From Amoebidium appalachense (Eukaryota; Ichthyosporea), in assembly GCA_963693365.1 (NCBI GenBank), contig CAVNZM010000004.1, positions 7,378,001 to 7,442,000 on the forward strand: a stretch of 64,000 nucleotides of DNA, written 5' to 3'. Below the pieces are notes generated by a model, which had not been told where the DNA came from, did no database searches, and worked only from the letters and a program-made list of their open reading frames with translations. The position numbers were made by a program, and so were the translations under genes. This document shows positions 12,664-25,420 of the stretch, piece by piece (position 1 is the first letter of the stretch; each line of letters begins with the position of its first letter).

Positions 12664-13925
12664 ATGGCATTCAAAACCCCCAAAAGGAAAAGATGGGCAC
12701 CCCATTCGGTTCGCCTGCCACCACTGCCCGTTGACATTCCAGCGGACACCCAAACACAGTGGTCGTATGGTATAACCCACCCTCCCCCTCTCCTCTCCCC
12801 ATCTTCCCCTCCCTCCCCCTCCCCCTCCCCCCACCCCCTCCCCCCTCCTCCCCCTTTTATACCCTTTATGAGCCCTGTGATACTCTCTCTCATTCGTTGT
12901 TTGACGTGCTTTTATGAGAACCCCCTCCCTCCCCCACCCCACCACCCCCTTGTGCTGCCCCACTTATGTCCCCTTTCTCCACCAACGTTGCGTCCCTCTC
13001 ATCATCCCATCTGGTCTCGATGTCGGCCATGTCCCTCTCCCCCCCCCCCCCCCACACACACACACACCCTACCCTTTGTCTTCGAGTGCTAATACTGGTC
13101 TTTTCTCCATCTGCATTTCCACAAGGGCTCAGTCTCCCCTCGTATTGCAACTGCAGCCTCTCTGACCGCAGACCCCCTTTTTAATGCCCACATGTCCGTT
13201 TCTTGTCCCCCCCTTCCCTTCCACATCCGCTTGCCTCTCTATATGTTCTTTCCAAATCCTTTGCAGGTTGTCAATCCATCTTTTATTTTTTTGTTTGTCT
13301 CTCCCCTCTCCCCCCCCTCCCCGCCCCCCTCCCTCCCTCCCCTCTCTCTCTCTCCCCCCTCTCCCCCCCCCCCATCCCCTTCCCTCCCTCCCCAGTCACT
13401 CTGATCCATCCATCCAGTTCTTCAGGGTGGGAAAAAGAGAAGGGGAGGGGGGGGGGGGGGGTGAGTAGAGGAAGGGCGAGCATGCGTGTGCGCCTGCGTG
13501 CCTGCTTGCCTGCGTGCGTGTGTATGATTGTGTTTGTGGGTGTGTGTGGGGGGGGGGGGGGGGGGAGGGGGGAGGGGGGGGGGGAGGGGGAAGGGGGGAT
13601 CAAATGAGTATCCGCCCCTGTCTGTGCCCTTGTGCAACTCAACACGTAATAGTGTACTCTGATGCTACCTAGAGGGTTAATACAAACAAACATCAGGTAA
13701 CAGTGACTAGAAACCGGGCCAAGAGTTAGCACCCCCCCCTCCCCCCCTCCACACACGCACACACTTACTGACAGGGTCTGGTTATTCTGCTCTTGCAATT
13801 GTTGTTATCGGTTTTGTGTTCGTGTCAGAATTTGCCAAAACCCATACCCCCCCCCCCCCCCCCCCCCCCCCCACCCCAACCCACCCATCCACCCACCCCA
13901 AGCCCCTCCCTTCCTCTTAAAAAAA

Positions 13926-13966
<41 letters not shown>

Positions 13967-15722
13967 GAGGGAGGGGGGGGGGGGGGAGAGCGCTTCGCCT
14001 GGTTACCCCAACCGTGTAACTCTTCAAATCCCAATTTCTTGAAACCAACCCTTCCCCTCCCTTCCAACTTCCCCACATCACCACCAAATCCCAAACCCCG
14101 TTACCTCCCTCCCTTCCTTCCTACCTTCAAATCCCAAAATTCCCCCGTGATGTTCGGCCCTATCGCGTAGCACCGCACAATTCCTGAAGTGACAAAAAAG
14201 CCATTTACCCCCCCTCCCCCCCCCCCCCCCTCTCTCCCCCTCCCCCTCCCCCCCCTCCCCCCCCCCCCCCCCCCCCGCCGCTGCCGCCGCCTCCCTGACC
14301 CAATTAGACTTGCACACCAAACTCCAGGAAGGGTCTTTATGACAATCTTATGCAGTTAAAGAGTCTTGTTAATTATCTTTTTTACAACTATGCAGGTTCC
14401 GAAAAACCACCCACCACCTATCACGGAAAGCTCAAAGGGGATCAAGTCTTGGTCGAGTGTGGAAACGAGGCTCTTTGGCTCTATCGCCAGGTGTGTATTT
14501 CTATGTTTTGGATGTGTTTGTGTATGTTTTGGATGATTTGTGTATGTCTTGTGTGTATTGTTGTGTGCTGTGGATGTGTGTCTGTGTATGTGTGTGTGTG
14601 TTGTGTCTTTTTGTATGTTTTTTTTGTGTGTTTTATGTGTGTGCCTGTCCATGTTTGCATGTTATTGGGTATGTTTTGCATGTTGTTGAATAGGTTTTGT
14701 CTGTGTTTGTGGATATTTGCGTTTGATTGTTTTTTTTTTTTGTGTTTAATGTTCCAGCGTATGTGCTTAATGTGTGTGCGAGCAAATCCCAAACTCGAAC
14801 AGCCAATCGTAAATCTGAAAGGTCAAAACACTTTCTTTGGTCCGATTTGCGGCTCTCTGACTGGGCCCCTTCAACAGCAGTTGAAAAAACTTCATAATAA
14901 GGCTATAACATTTAAACCATTGGTCCAACTTTTCTAAAACTTTCTAAAATAACGTAACTATTGGTAAACTCAAGTTTAGGACTCCGCTTCACAACAAAAG
15001 TCACGTGCTTCACAGGTCCACACTAAAGGAGGGCCAAAAGACTTAAAATTTTCTCCTCGAGAGCGATTCTGATCGTTCGCCGCATGGAACCAATGACGTT
15101 AGCAAGATTATGCGACAGATGACGAAAAAACTGCGACCCAATGGTTACCCCTGGAATTACGTGTCAAATGGAATACGCTTGATTGGCTCTTTGCGTATCG
15201 GCATTCGATTTTAATTGATATGTAGCCAATCGCTAGGCGCACAGCGATCCTATACCAACCAGCTGTAGCGGAATTATAAAGAAGGGGGATCTGCTAAGCA
15301 ACGATTCGATGTTCTAGTTTGGATCCTGCTGTGTGTGTGGGCATATGCATGTAATGATGTGTGCGCATGTGTGGTGTGTGTGAGAATGTGTGTGTGTGTG
15401 CGCGTGTGTGTTTGTGTGGGTGTGTGCGTTTCTGTGTCTCTCTGTGTGCGTGTGTGCGTGTGTGTGCGTGTGTGGGTGCGTGTGGGTGGGTGGGTGTCCC
15501 CTCGACCTCCATCCCCCCTCCCCCCCTCCCCCTCCTCCCCCCCCGCCCCCCCATCCCCAGACCCTCTTTGAAGGCTTTCCTAACGTTGCATACTCTTTGT
15601 CTCATTCCCTTCTCCAAACACACAATACCCCTCATGGTGTTCTTCGTTCTTTATTGTTGTACTTTTTACAATTTGCCTCATATTAACCCAACACCCTCCC
15701 CCCCCTCCCCCCCCCCCCCCGG

Positions 15723-15772
<50 letters not shown>

Positions 15773-17417
15773 CCCCCCCCCCCCCCCCCCACCCCACCCC
15801 CACCCACCCACCCTCTCCCCCCTTTTGCCGCAAACCCCCTCACTCCTTCCGTCCTTGATTCCCTGCTTCTCTCTTTCATTTCCTCCTTTCCTGGCCCTAT
15901 CACACAGGGGTTCTTTGGCAAAGGAAGCCAGTCCCGGGGTGCGGCACAGCGAATGAACTACGTCCCAAACGGAGTTGAAATTCCGTCGCATTTGCAAAGA
16001 CCCCCCCGTCCACCAGCCAATGCAGAAGGGGCAGCCGCAAATGTAAATTCAAATGAGGGGGAACTAATGCCGAATTTCGAAGGTTGCAGCAATTTCACGG
16101 AAAAGGACGAAAGTTCAGTCAGTAGACAAAACCCATCCGTAAGCGGTTGGGTTGAAGAAAATGGAAACCAATCAAGCGCTCCCGTTAAAATCTTAAACAC
16201 GTCACTGTCCAATGAATGGGATCCAAGCATCATACCGTCAACGCTCGTCGCTCATTGGGCGCTTTCAAATCCGGATTTTAAAGCGACCAATGAAGCGCCT
16301 TCTTTTGGAGTTCTAAGTGTGGAACATCATGGCCTAGTTGTGGAACACCATGTTCTAGGCCCAGAGGAGGCCTTTTTTCTTGCCTACGCACTCGGATGTC
16401 TCAAAATCTACAAAGACGAGGTACCGACCTTCCCCCCCCCCCCCCCGCCCGCGGCTTCTCCATCTTCCCTTTTTAATTTTTTTTTACTTTTTTACATAGG
16501 CTGGTTCACTTCCATTCATTATTGAAGAGCCTCGGTTATTGTATCTCTGTGTAATGCGTCCCCCCCCCCCCCCCCCCCCTTCCCCCCACTCCCCTTCCCC
16601 ATCCCTACCACCCTCCCAACACCCTCCCCCTCTCTCTCTTCCTCCCGCCCTTCCCTTTCACCTCTCGTCACCTACCCCCTCCACCCCCCTCCACCCCCAA
16701 ACCCCATACCAACCTCTCCCCGCTTTTCCCCCTCTTTTTTTTTTCCAAAGGCGCTTGAAATATGCTCAAGAAATGCAATCCCACAGGAACCAATCAGCAA
16801 CGAGGATCTGTGGCGGCATTTTGTCTCGTCCAATCACACCTTTGTATCCCGCTATGTTGCATACCACCACTATAGGGCTAAGGGGTGGGTGCCGAAGTGC
16901 GGTCTCAAATATGCAGCGGATTTTGGTTTGTCCCCCCTCCCCCCCCCCCCCCTCCCCCCACCCCCTCCCCCTCCTTCTCTCCCTTCTTCCTCTCCCCCCA
17001 ACCCTCCCCCCCCCCTCCCCCCCTCCCGCCCCCCCTCCCCTCGCTCCCCGCCTCTCTCTATCTCTTCCCCTCCCCCCCTCCCCCCCCCCCCTTCTCCCTC
17101 ACCCCCTCCCCTCCCTCCCTTCCTCCTCCTCCTCCACTGCCCAACTTCAAACCTTTTCCTTTGTTTTTCTGCCAACCCGATTCACTACCTCGTCTCCGGA
17201 TGTATAAACTTAAAATTAAATAAAAATAACGCCCCCCTCCCCCCCCTCCCCCCCCCCCCCCCCTCCCGGCTCCTCCACCTCCTTCCCGCTCCCCCACCAC
17301 CATGACCACGAAACAAACACACAGGCGTGCGCGCGCACACTTACATACAATGCACACCCACCCACACAAGGACACGGACATGCATACGTGTGCACACACT
17401 CATACAGACAGACAACC

Positions 17418-17468
<51 letters not shown>

Positions 17469-18610
17469 GCATGCATGTACACAGACACAAGATATGATAT
17501 GCTCACTAACCCAACCTTGCTTTCACCAACGTCTAAACAAAACGGCGGCAACATCCGCGTTCAATAATCCAGCCCTTACCTCCCCCCGATTTAGTGAATA
17601 TTTACACATAATAACCCCCCCCCTCCCCCACGGTGGTGCCCTTCCCCCTGCTTCTCAATGATCCATCCGTGCGCGGGGGGAGGGGGGGGGGGGGGGGGGG
17701 GGGGGGAGAAGGGGGGGTAGAGGAGGGGGAGGATCTTTTGACTGGCATGTATATTAAGGTTTTTGTTTTGCTCTCCACCCCACACACACACCACCACCAC
17801 CACCACCTAAAAGGTTTCTACTCCGCAGTGATCTATAAGAGGGGGCCTCTCTTCTACCATTCAAGGTACGTCCTAAGAGAGAGAGAGAGACCACGGAAAG
17901 CCCCCCACCTCCCCTCCTCCCCCTCCCAGCCCCCTCCCCTCTCTATCTCCTTCTTTCCCCCCCACCCCTCCCCCCCCCCCTCTTTCCCTCTCCCCCCTCC
18001 CCCCCTCCCCTCCCTCCTCTCCCTTTCCCCCCTCTCCTCAGGAGGGCGGACCTAAGCTGTCAGAAACGACTCACCACTTTGGGTAGACAATGACACTTAC
18101 CCTTTATTATTTGCTACTTTCTTTTTTTTTCTTTCCCCCCCCCCCCCCCCCCCCCCTCTCCCCACACACACACACACACCCCACCCCACTCCACCCCACC
18201 TCCCCCCTCCCCCACCCCTACCCCCTTTTTTCCCCTCCCCCCCCCAGTTTCTGCCCCATCGTGGTAAGTGATCAATAATACCATCTCTAGCTGATGGTAA
18301 TATTGATCACTTACCACGCTTTTACTGTACACGTGCTATACAGTGGAGATCTAATAAGTATAAGGTGGCATCGTTTGCATGCCCAAACAACACACACACA
18401 CACCAGTTTAAACGGTCATGTATCGCCAAATGTAGTTTGATAGACCACATAATACCGCAACACACACACGACACATTCACAACAGACACCCAGAAAGATA
18501 GCCTATCTGAAAACTACAACATCCTTGATTTTATACTAAACACACGTAACTATGACCGGTTTATTAGATGTATTGATTGGCTTGAGAAACACATCAGTAC
18601 AAAATTCTAG

Positions 18611-18686
<76 letters not shown>

Positions 18687-18717
18687 AGCTGATACCGAGT
18701 GCCCCAGGGGAGCCCGG

Positions 18718-18751
<34 letters not shown>

Positions 18752-19593
18752 AACGGGGAACCCAACTAATTGATTTTTCTTAGTCTTTATGGTACCTCGT
18801 AGAGAAAGTAAACCCTGCTATATAATCATCACCCGACATCTATGTACTTGATCATGATATGCCGCTGAGGGGATATTCCGAGCAAAAACCCCCCATACCT
18901 GAGACTGGTCTCTCTTTGCCTCGAGTAACCAGCGTAAACCCCACTTTTACCTCCCTTATATATTGGAATATCTGCCTTATTCTTAAATGATTCCCTCGTT
19001 CCTTATATTTCTGCCCTATAGTTCCACCTTACATTTCTGCTTTATTCTTTCTCATATTTCTGCATTATGCTTTTAGGGAGGGAAAAGGGAGACTCTGTTA
19101 AGTTTGCTACGTGCATATAATCTAACCTTATCTTTGAGAACCGACACAAAGCACCACCGGGGCGGGGGAGGGGGGGGGGGGAGGACTAGAGTCTCTCCCG
19201 TCTGTGTGTATGTGTATGTGTGTGTACAAGTGTGTTGATGGTGATGGGGGAGGGGGGGGGGGGGGGGGGGGAAAGGGGGGCGGAAGGGAGGGGAGGACAG
19301 GAGGAGAGGTACGGAGGGGGAGGAGGAGGGGAAGGAAGAAGAGGGGGAAGGGGGGGGGGGGGGGGGGGGGGGAGAAGTGAGAAGGATGAAGACGATACTG
19401 ACTTTTTTTTTTTTTTTTTTTTTTGCACAGCTTCTGCTGCAGTATCCAATCAGTGGACAGCATCAGCCTTGAGCCCATTTCATTGGTTCCGAGTATTCAA
19501 TCATTGACGTGGCAGTCCCTGGTTGCTATGCAACGCCTCACTGAGGGCGTGGCAAAGGTACCTGGACTCCCCCCCCAAAAAAAAAACATGCAT

Positions 19594-19633
<40 letters not shown>

Positions 19634-19688
19634 CTCCCCGTTTCCCTCCCCTCTCACCTTGTGCGGATCACTTCTCCCATTTATCTCT

Positions 19689-19723
<35 letters not shown>

Positions 19724-20107
19724 ATAAGAAAGAACACAAACACGCACATGCACCGTTCCTTCCTATTCCTCCCCCCCTCTCTTCCCACATCAATGCCTTC
19801 CCTGCACCCCTGCACCCTCACCTCTCCCAACATGTACACACGGATGTGGAAACCCCCAAATGCACACACGGTGTGCCTGTTCGTACAGGTGCGATTGAGC
19901 AGGTGCACGCTTGTGCATGTGTGTGCGCGCACGAGTGCACGAACGTGTATGGAGTATGTGCCTGAGCGTGTGCGTGTCCGTGCAAGGCTTGTGTGTATGT
20001 GTGTACGTGTGCATGGTGTGTGGGTGAGTGGGTGGATGTGGGTATGGGTGTGTGGATGTGGGTGTGGTTGGGTGTTTTTTTTTTTTTTTCTTGATTTTTT
20101 TTTTTTT

Positions 20108-20158
<51 letters not shown>

Positions 20159-20273
20159 GGGGGGAGGGGGAGACACGTGTATGGTGTGTGTGTGTGTGTA
20201 TCCACTCCCCTGATATAATACAAACTCTCATGCCCACTTCTCTATCCCTGGTAGTTCATACTTACTCCAATCC

Positions 20274-20308
<35 letters not shown>

Positions 20309-20829
20309 ACTTGGACTCCACACCTCTACCTCGCAATATCCCATCAATGATTCGTACGAGTGTGTGCACGCGCATATAAGCCGCCAAAAACCTAAGCCCA
20401 AATCTGAATTTCAGTCATATCAACATTATTAAGTCTTGAAAATACACAGGAACTTCTATTGTGCTATGTTCTTTACCCACCACACACCTCCGAATCTCAG
20501 CTGCTCGATCCTGCAATCATACAGAACCTCTCTTTGCAGGTGAGCCCCCCCCCCTCCCCCCCCCCCCCCCCCCCTCCCCCCCCCCAAAAAGAAAAAAAAG
20601 AAAAAAAAAGGGGGGGGGGGGAAGAAAAAAAACCAAAGCCCGCCTTTCCCCCCTCCCCCCCCCCAACCCACGCACCCACCCACCCACCCCTCTTCCCCTG
20701 CCTGCCAGCCCCTCCACCGGCCGTCGAAGGCAAACTCTGTCATAGTGTATGTAGGTGTGTCCGTGTAGCAATTTGTTACATAGTTTATTCCATATGTTGG
20801 GCGGTGTGTTCCATGTGGTAAGCCGCGCT

Positions 20830-20895
<66 letters not shown>

Positions 20896-21078
20896 TGGAC
20901 GTGCACATGCACTTTGCATGCACGCCGGCACTCGCTCACACACCCCCATTTACACACATGCGCGCGTGCGTGCAGACACACACAACACACACCACGTACA
21001 CACACACACACACACATGCAGGAAATGGTCCTACGAAGATGGAAGCCAGAACAAACGGCACAGAAGGGCTCCTCGTAG
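12664..21078 (+). CDS. TSEN2: tRNA-splicing endonuclease catalytic subunit Sen2 (9 exons)
   Basis: Exons: 12664-12769, 14396-14490, 15908-16420, 16751-16925, 17814-17865, 19431-19557, 20450-20539, 21022-21078; an exon break within the second may remain unseen. They join in phase to 404 codons (human 465), TAG at 21076-21078. The protein cuts the 5' splice site of pre-tRNA introns within the TSEN complex. Evidence: the basic start KTPKRKRW followed by [20 protein letters not shown] and GFFGKG in the N-terminal Sen2 domain; a poorly conserved Asn/Ser-rich linker; [16 protein letters not shown] opening the nuclease fold; then [12 protein letters not shown] and YKRGPLFYH. The expected catalytic triad is present: Tyr304 and His312 in exon 5 and Lys356, the last codon of exon 6, followed by ELLLCYVL. 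The ending VLRRWKPEQ matches the family C-terminus. The ATG at 12664 is chosen because its exon ends in the exact phase needed by the next one. Intron 2 starts in GTGTG and the last intron ends in (CA)n. Confidence 0.94.
13848..14278. repeat. Homopolymer and purine/pyrimidine repeats in TSEN2 intron 1
   Basis: Poly-C at about 13848-13872, A15 followed by (GA)n at 13919-13962, poly-G at 13974-13987 and two long poly-C tracts at about 14211-14275. The intron contains no recognisable coding sequence. Confidence 0.85.
18260..18318. repeat. 26-bp inverted repeat with 7-base loop in TSEN2 intron 5
   Basis: Left arm 18260-18285 (CGTGGTAAGTGATCAATAAT then ACCATC) pairs with right arm 18293-18318 with a single mismatch; the loop is 18286-18292. 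The left arm contains GTAAGT, a perfect 5' splice consensus. It would form a stable hairpin in either strand's RNA. Confidence 0.9.
18611..18749. repeat. (CA)n tract followed by a 32-bp poly-A run
   Basis: About 37 CA units (18611-18685), a 32-bp unique stretch and then poly-A at 18718-18749, inside TSEN2 intron 5. The poly-A is compatible with the tail of an old retroposed sequence, but I see no target-site duplication or polymerase III boxes. Confidence 0.8.
20832..20893. repeat. (CA)n microsatellite, TSEN2 last intron
   Basis: About 30 CA units. A second CA-rich stretch (20974-21016) runs to within a few bases of the final acceptor at 21021. Confidence 0.9.
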
Positions 21079-22171
21079 TCGAATCTCAAAAAACGGAATT
21101 GAAATGTACAGGAATTGTGTTTGTATATACAGTGCGCACATGTATAATGAATGACACATGGTAACCTAATCCGCCTTCTTTCTTATTTGATGGCTGTGTT
21201 CTAAAGCTTAATTTTTGATTCCTAATAAGTACTTGTTACAAAACCCTTTTTATACCTCTACTGCAATTAGTTGTTTCACACAAAGAAACTTCCTATCTAG
21301 TTTGAGTTATGGCAGCCTGGCTTATCAAAAATAATTCACTGCACGATAATAAGACGAGTGTTTTCGATCAGTTAATAATAAGACGAGTGTTTTCGATCAG
21401 TTAAAAAAAAGGGGAAAAAAAAATTTACATCTCCACATATGATGTATGCCTGATACAATATATCTCCGCACACGATTTGTATGTTGTAAGTGTAACCTCG
21501 ATTTTTTTACATGTATATCTTGTTGGGTGGAAGTACTGTTGGCCTTGGTGCCGACAACTCACCACAGCTCACCTACATGTCGTTAATAAACAGCACATTC
21601 CCCCTCCCCCGATCAGTTTACGGGATTGGGAAAAATGTGGCTAACAATGATACAGGTGTGCAGAAGGTGGTTTGATGTGCGGACCTATAATTGGAGCGGG
21701 ATAGTAGCCAAAAATGGCTTTTTGAGCCACGTTCTTGTACAAGCCATATGATATGATGTGACAGATCCACGAAATTTAAGGAAGAGGTATCCTTATTGTT
21801 AATGAATTCTAAATTTAATGTCCCATTTTATTATCGCATATGTTCCCCGTTGCTTTTTTTATATATACTTTGAAGTTACCTCTACTAAAAGTAGGGGATG
21901 AGTGGTGGTCCATGCATGTGGGCCAAACTGAGTCGTCATTTACATTTAGCACAGCCACTACCATGTGTTCTATATTTCCCATACGCCGTTCCAAAGCCAT
22001 CAATTTCTGTCAGTTAGTAAGGAAAGGGCCCCCGTATATATCATGATCACTCACTTCAAAAAAACTCGGTAAAAATCTCAATCTAAAAAAAGAACTGTTT
22101 TAGTAATTCCTGTCACTCAAAGATATAAACCACTCACTCAAAATAGATCCTGCACCAGGAAACAAATAGCC

Positions 22172-22241
<70 letters not shown>

Positions 22242-22414
22242 CCGGCACCGACCGCCCAAAAGTTACATGCGTGCACGATTGCAGTCGGTAAGTGGCTGCA
22301 TGAGGTCAGTTGTGTGGCTCGGTGGGAGTGTTCGGTATGGGGCATGGCATAGGGACGGTGGTGTCACACAGACCATGGTTCACTGGTGCGTGTGTTCGTG
22401 TGCATGTGTGTGTG

Positions 22415-22484
<70 letters not shown>

Positions 22485-22857
22485 TGTGTGTATGCGCGGT
22501 GTTGTGTGCGTGTGCGTGTGCGTCTGTGTATACGTGTGTGCACGCGGATGCATGTGTTTTTGTGTGTGTGCCACGTGCTTCTTCCAGGCCCACATGTGCG
22601 TCATCTGTTTAGGGTGTTTGTTGTAGTCAGGTCGCGTGATCTATAAGTTCTCAACCATGTGTTCTAGCTTTGTAATTTTCCTTTTTTGGGTTTTTGGCTG
22701 TGGGCGGCGGCGGCCGGGGGGGAGGGGGGGGGGGGGGGGGGGGGGGGGGCAGGTGAAACTTCAAATTCGGAGTCCAGTCTAGAGAGTATGTTCGATTATT
22801 ATTCTGGACTAGCTGTGCCATGTTAGACTTTGCATGCATTCATGAGTGCCTCACGGT

Positions 22858-22933
<76 letters not shown>

Positions 22934-23400
22934 CTGTAACAGAGTGCCCACGTGTGTGTTACAGATGCACATGTAACATAGCCATTGCCATCATAGCGGT
23001 CAGTGTTCAGCATGCATGACATAAAGCCAATCCCACTCGTGTATGGGTTTTATATATATGGTGTTGCACGAAAGTTATCAATCAGTCTACATTTCTATAC
23101 TCAGCCTCGGTGCCTCAAGTAAACATCAAAACCTAACTTATGTAATCGATTAACCAGTATATCATAGGGTAAACTTAAAACTAATTCAATAGTAATATAT
23201 TTAAACGTGCTAAGTTACCTACGTATATGAGATTCATATTTATCATACCCTGGCAGGCGACAGCAGCAATATCATATCAAAATTTCCTATTTACGGCTGT
23301 GTTTATATTATTTAACATGAAAAAACAGTACAAGAAACCCCCCAAAAACATTCCTACCTATTTATGGTAACCACCACCAAACTCAACTATTATACTTTTC
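21079..23400. other. Convergent intergenic region downstream of TSEN2 and the GPCR gene
   Basis: Mostly AT-rich unique sequence with no recognisable gene. It holds a 29-bp tandem duplication near 21347-21404, an AATAAA at 21585-21590 that could serve TSEN2 polyadenylation, a C-run joined to an A-run at about 22173-22237, (GT)n at about 22420-22483 and 22860-22925, and poly-G at about 22720-22749. Confidence 0.6.
21347..21404. repeat. 29-bp direct tandem duplication
   Basis: AATAAGACGAGTGTTTTCGA followed by TCAGTT occurs twice in a row with a 29-bp period and no visible differences, which suggests a recent event. Confidence 0.85.
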
Positions 23401-24276
23401 TTACATGGGCTGCGGAAGAGTAGAGAGCGAATCTTTTACAAAGGGTGCGCAGTGCATGGAGGGGGGTTGTAAATTAGTGCTCGAAAATTGAAAATCTGCC
23501 CGGGAAAGTGATGTCATTCCAGTTATGCTACAAGCCCGGCACGCAGACCGCGTAGAACCCCTGGCCGGCATAAGGGAGAGCGAAGTCGAGTCGATCCGCT
23601 TTTCCTGAATATTCGATATCCGGATCAGTTGCTCCCGGAGTTTGGCCTCCCGGTCAAGGGATTCCTGTAATTCCGCTTGTAAATCTACCGGGCCACCAAC
23701 GCTCTCCGTGTCTGCCTCGCCACTGCGCGTCGTCGTCGGCCAGACTTGAGACGAGCAGACAGATGCGAAAGCGGAACTATGAAATTTGTCTTTAATTTTC
23801 ACGTTAGTTGCACTCAAATTCTTATTACCCGAGTTCGAACCATGGTTGGCGGAGCCCCAGAGGAGACCGGTTGCATTTAGGATTTTCGGGACGAAAAACA
23901 CGGAAATGAACAGAATTACGGAAACGCACGTTGACAGGCACCAGAGGATGTACCGGTCGGGCATGCTATCCAGCACGAAAAGGACCATAGGAAGGACAAT
24001 TACTCCCATAGCCACTTGCACCACGGAGGCTCCAAACACGAATTTTGTTTCTGTGTGGGGATTTTTTTCCCAGTAAGTTATCCTAGTAATAGGTGTCAAA
24101 CGTTGTATGTTTTTCATTCGTGGCTTTGTTTTTGCAAATCGCAAGAGGGGAAGAGGGGAGGGGGGGGGGATGAGGGGGGGGAGGGGAGGGGGGAGTTGGT
24201 GAAATAGGCCAAAACTGCACATCCCTCATCTACCCAGTTATAAACCACAAATGTATATATCCTCCGGGGGGAGAAG

Positions 24277-24310
<34 letters not shown>

Positions 24311-24648
24311 TAAACAAGAATGGGGTGGGAAGAGGGAAGGGGTGGGGGTGGGAGGGGGTGGGAGGTGGGGGGGTGTCATTCATGGCTACATTTTTGCTGA
24401 ATATAACTGGGTAGATAGGTTTACGCGGGTCTATATTCCATCCCCCCCGCCCCCCCTCTCCCCTCCCTCCCGCCGAAAAAAAAAACAAAAAAAAAACCCC
24501 CACACACTCATGCATCCAATACATGTACACACACCCGCACACCTCCCGCCTGCCCGGTCTGGTGGCCTTGTTCCTATTTGTGTGTATGCATGTTGAAGTT
24601 TTGTGTGTGCTCGTTTGTGTGTTTGTGTGCTTGTGAGTGAGTGAGTGA

Positions 24649-24655
<7 letters not shown>

Positions 24656-24716
<61 letters not shown>
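24656..24716. repeat. (GT)n microsatellite between GPCR exons 5 and 6
   Basis: About 30 GT units on the plus strand, next to (GAGT)n and G-rich sequence; a C-run on the sense strand lies near 24281-24308. Confidence 0.9.
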
Positions 24717-25246
24717 ATTTGGCGGGAGGTAGGGAGGGAAGGGGGGAGGGGTGAGGGGGAGGTGGGGGGGAGGGGGGAGGGAGGGGTAACGCCGAACACA
24801 TACCTTTGAAAGAAGATGGGACGTTTCTAATCCGCCAAGACATAAGGCAGTCATCCCGAGAAGGAAAACACAGTTGTAGGCGTACAGGCACACCAGGGTC
24901 GGATTCAGCCTAAAATCGCTCGCGCGTTCGATATTTACGATCTTTGCCGTTGAAAAATTCAGGGATCGTCACGTAGACTCGGGCCAGTTCCGAACCCATT
25001 GGCGATGCGATCGTGTAAATTATGAGAAGAATGGTATTTACGCTTACGAGCACCAAAAACGGTACCGTTAGCGCCAGGTCCGTGAGTCTCATTCTCCTCC
25101 CGGTGTTCTTGGTGTTGAAGATTGCCTGTGATGATTGGTTAGAAATCAGCGATACATAATCATAGGTTAATAAAAAAAATAGATAGGTATGGAAGACTGC
25201 TGGGAGAAGAGGGTACGACCGGAAGATTTTAGAGGTGTGCGAGAGG

Positions 25247-25338
25247 TAGGTGTGTGTGTGTGTGTGTGTGTGTGTGCTCGTGTGTATGTGTGTGTGTGTG
25301 TGTGTATGTGTGTGCGTGCGTGCATGTGTGTGTGTGTA

Positions 25339-25372
<34 letters not shown>

Positions 25373-25420
25373 CTCGTGTGTGCGCGTTTGCGTGTGTGTG
25401 TGCGCGCGCCTGACCATATG
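25247..25420. repeat. Interrupted (GT)n in the GPCR intron 4
   Basis: GT-rich sequence with GC and TA interruptions. Similar tracts occupy about 25735-25830 inside the same intron and 26993-27300 in intron 3. Confidence 0.85.

Noticed and set aside
18248-18263. 16-nt micro-exon of TSEN2 (acceptor CCCCCAG, donor GTAAGT)
   Set aside because: It encodes a tempting S-F-C-P-I-V, but exon 17814-17865 already joins in the correct phase to exon 19431-19557, giving the conserved segment directly; inclusion would shift the frame.
18365-18610. 81-codon plus-strand ORF inside TSEN2 intron 5
   Set aside because: It begins next to the inverted repeat, includes translated CA repeat and has no recognisable domain or splice borders compatible with TSEN2.
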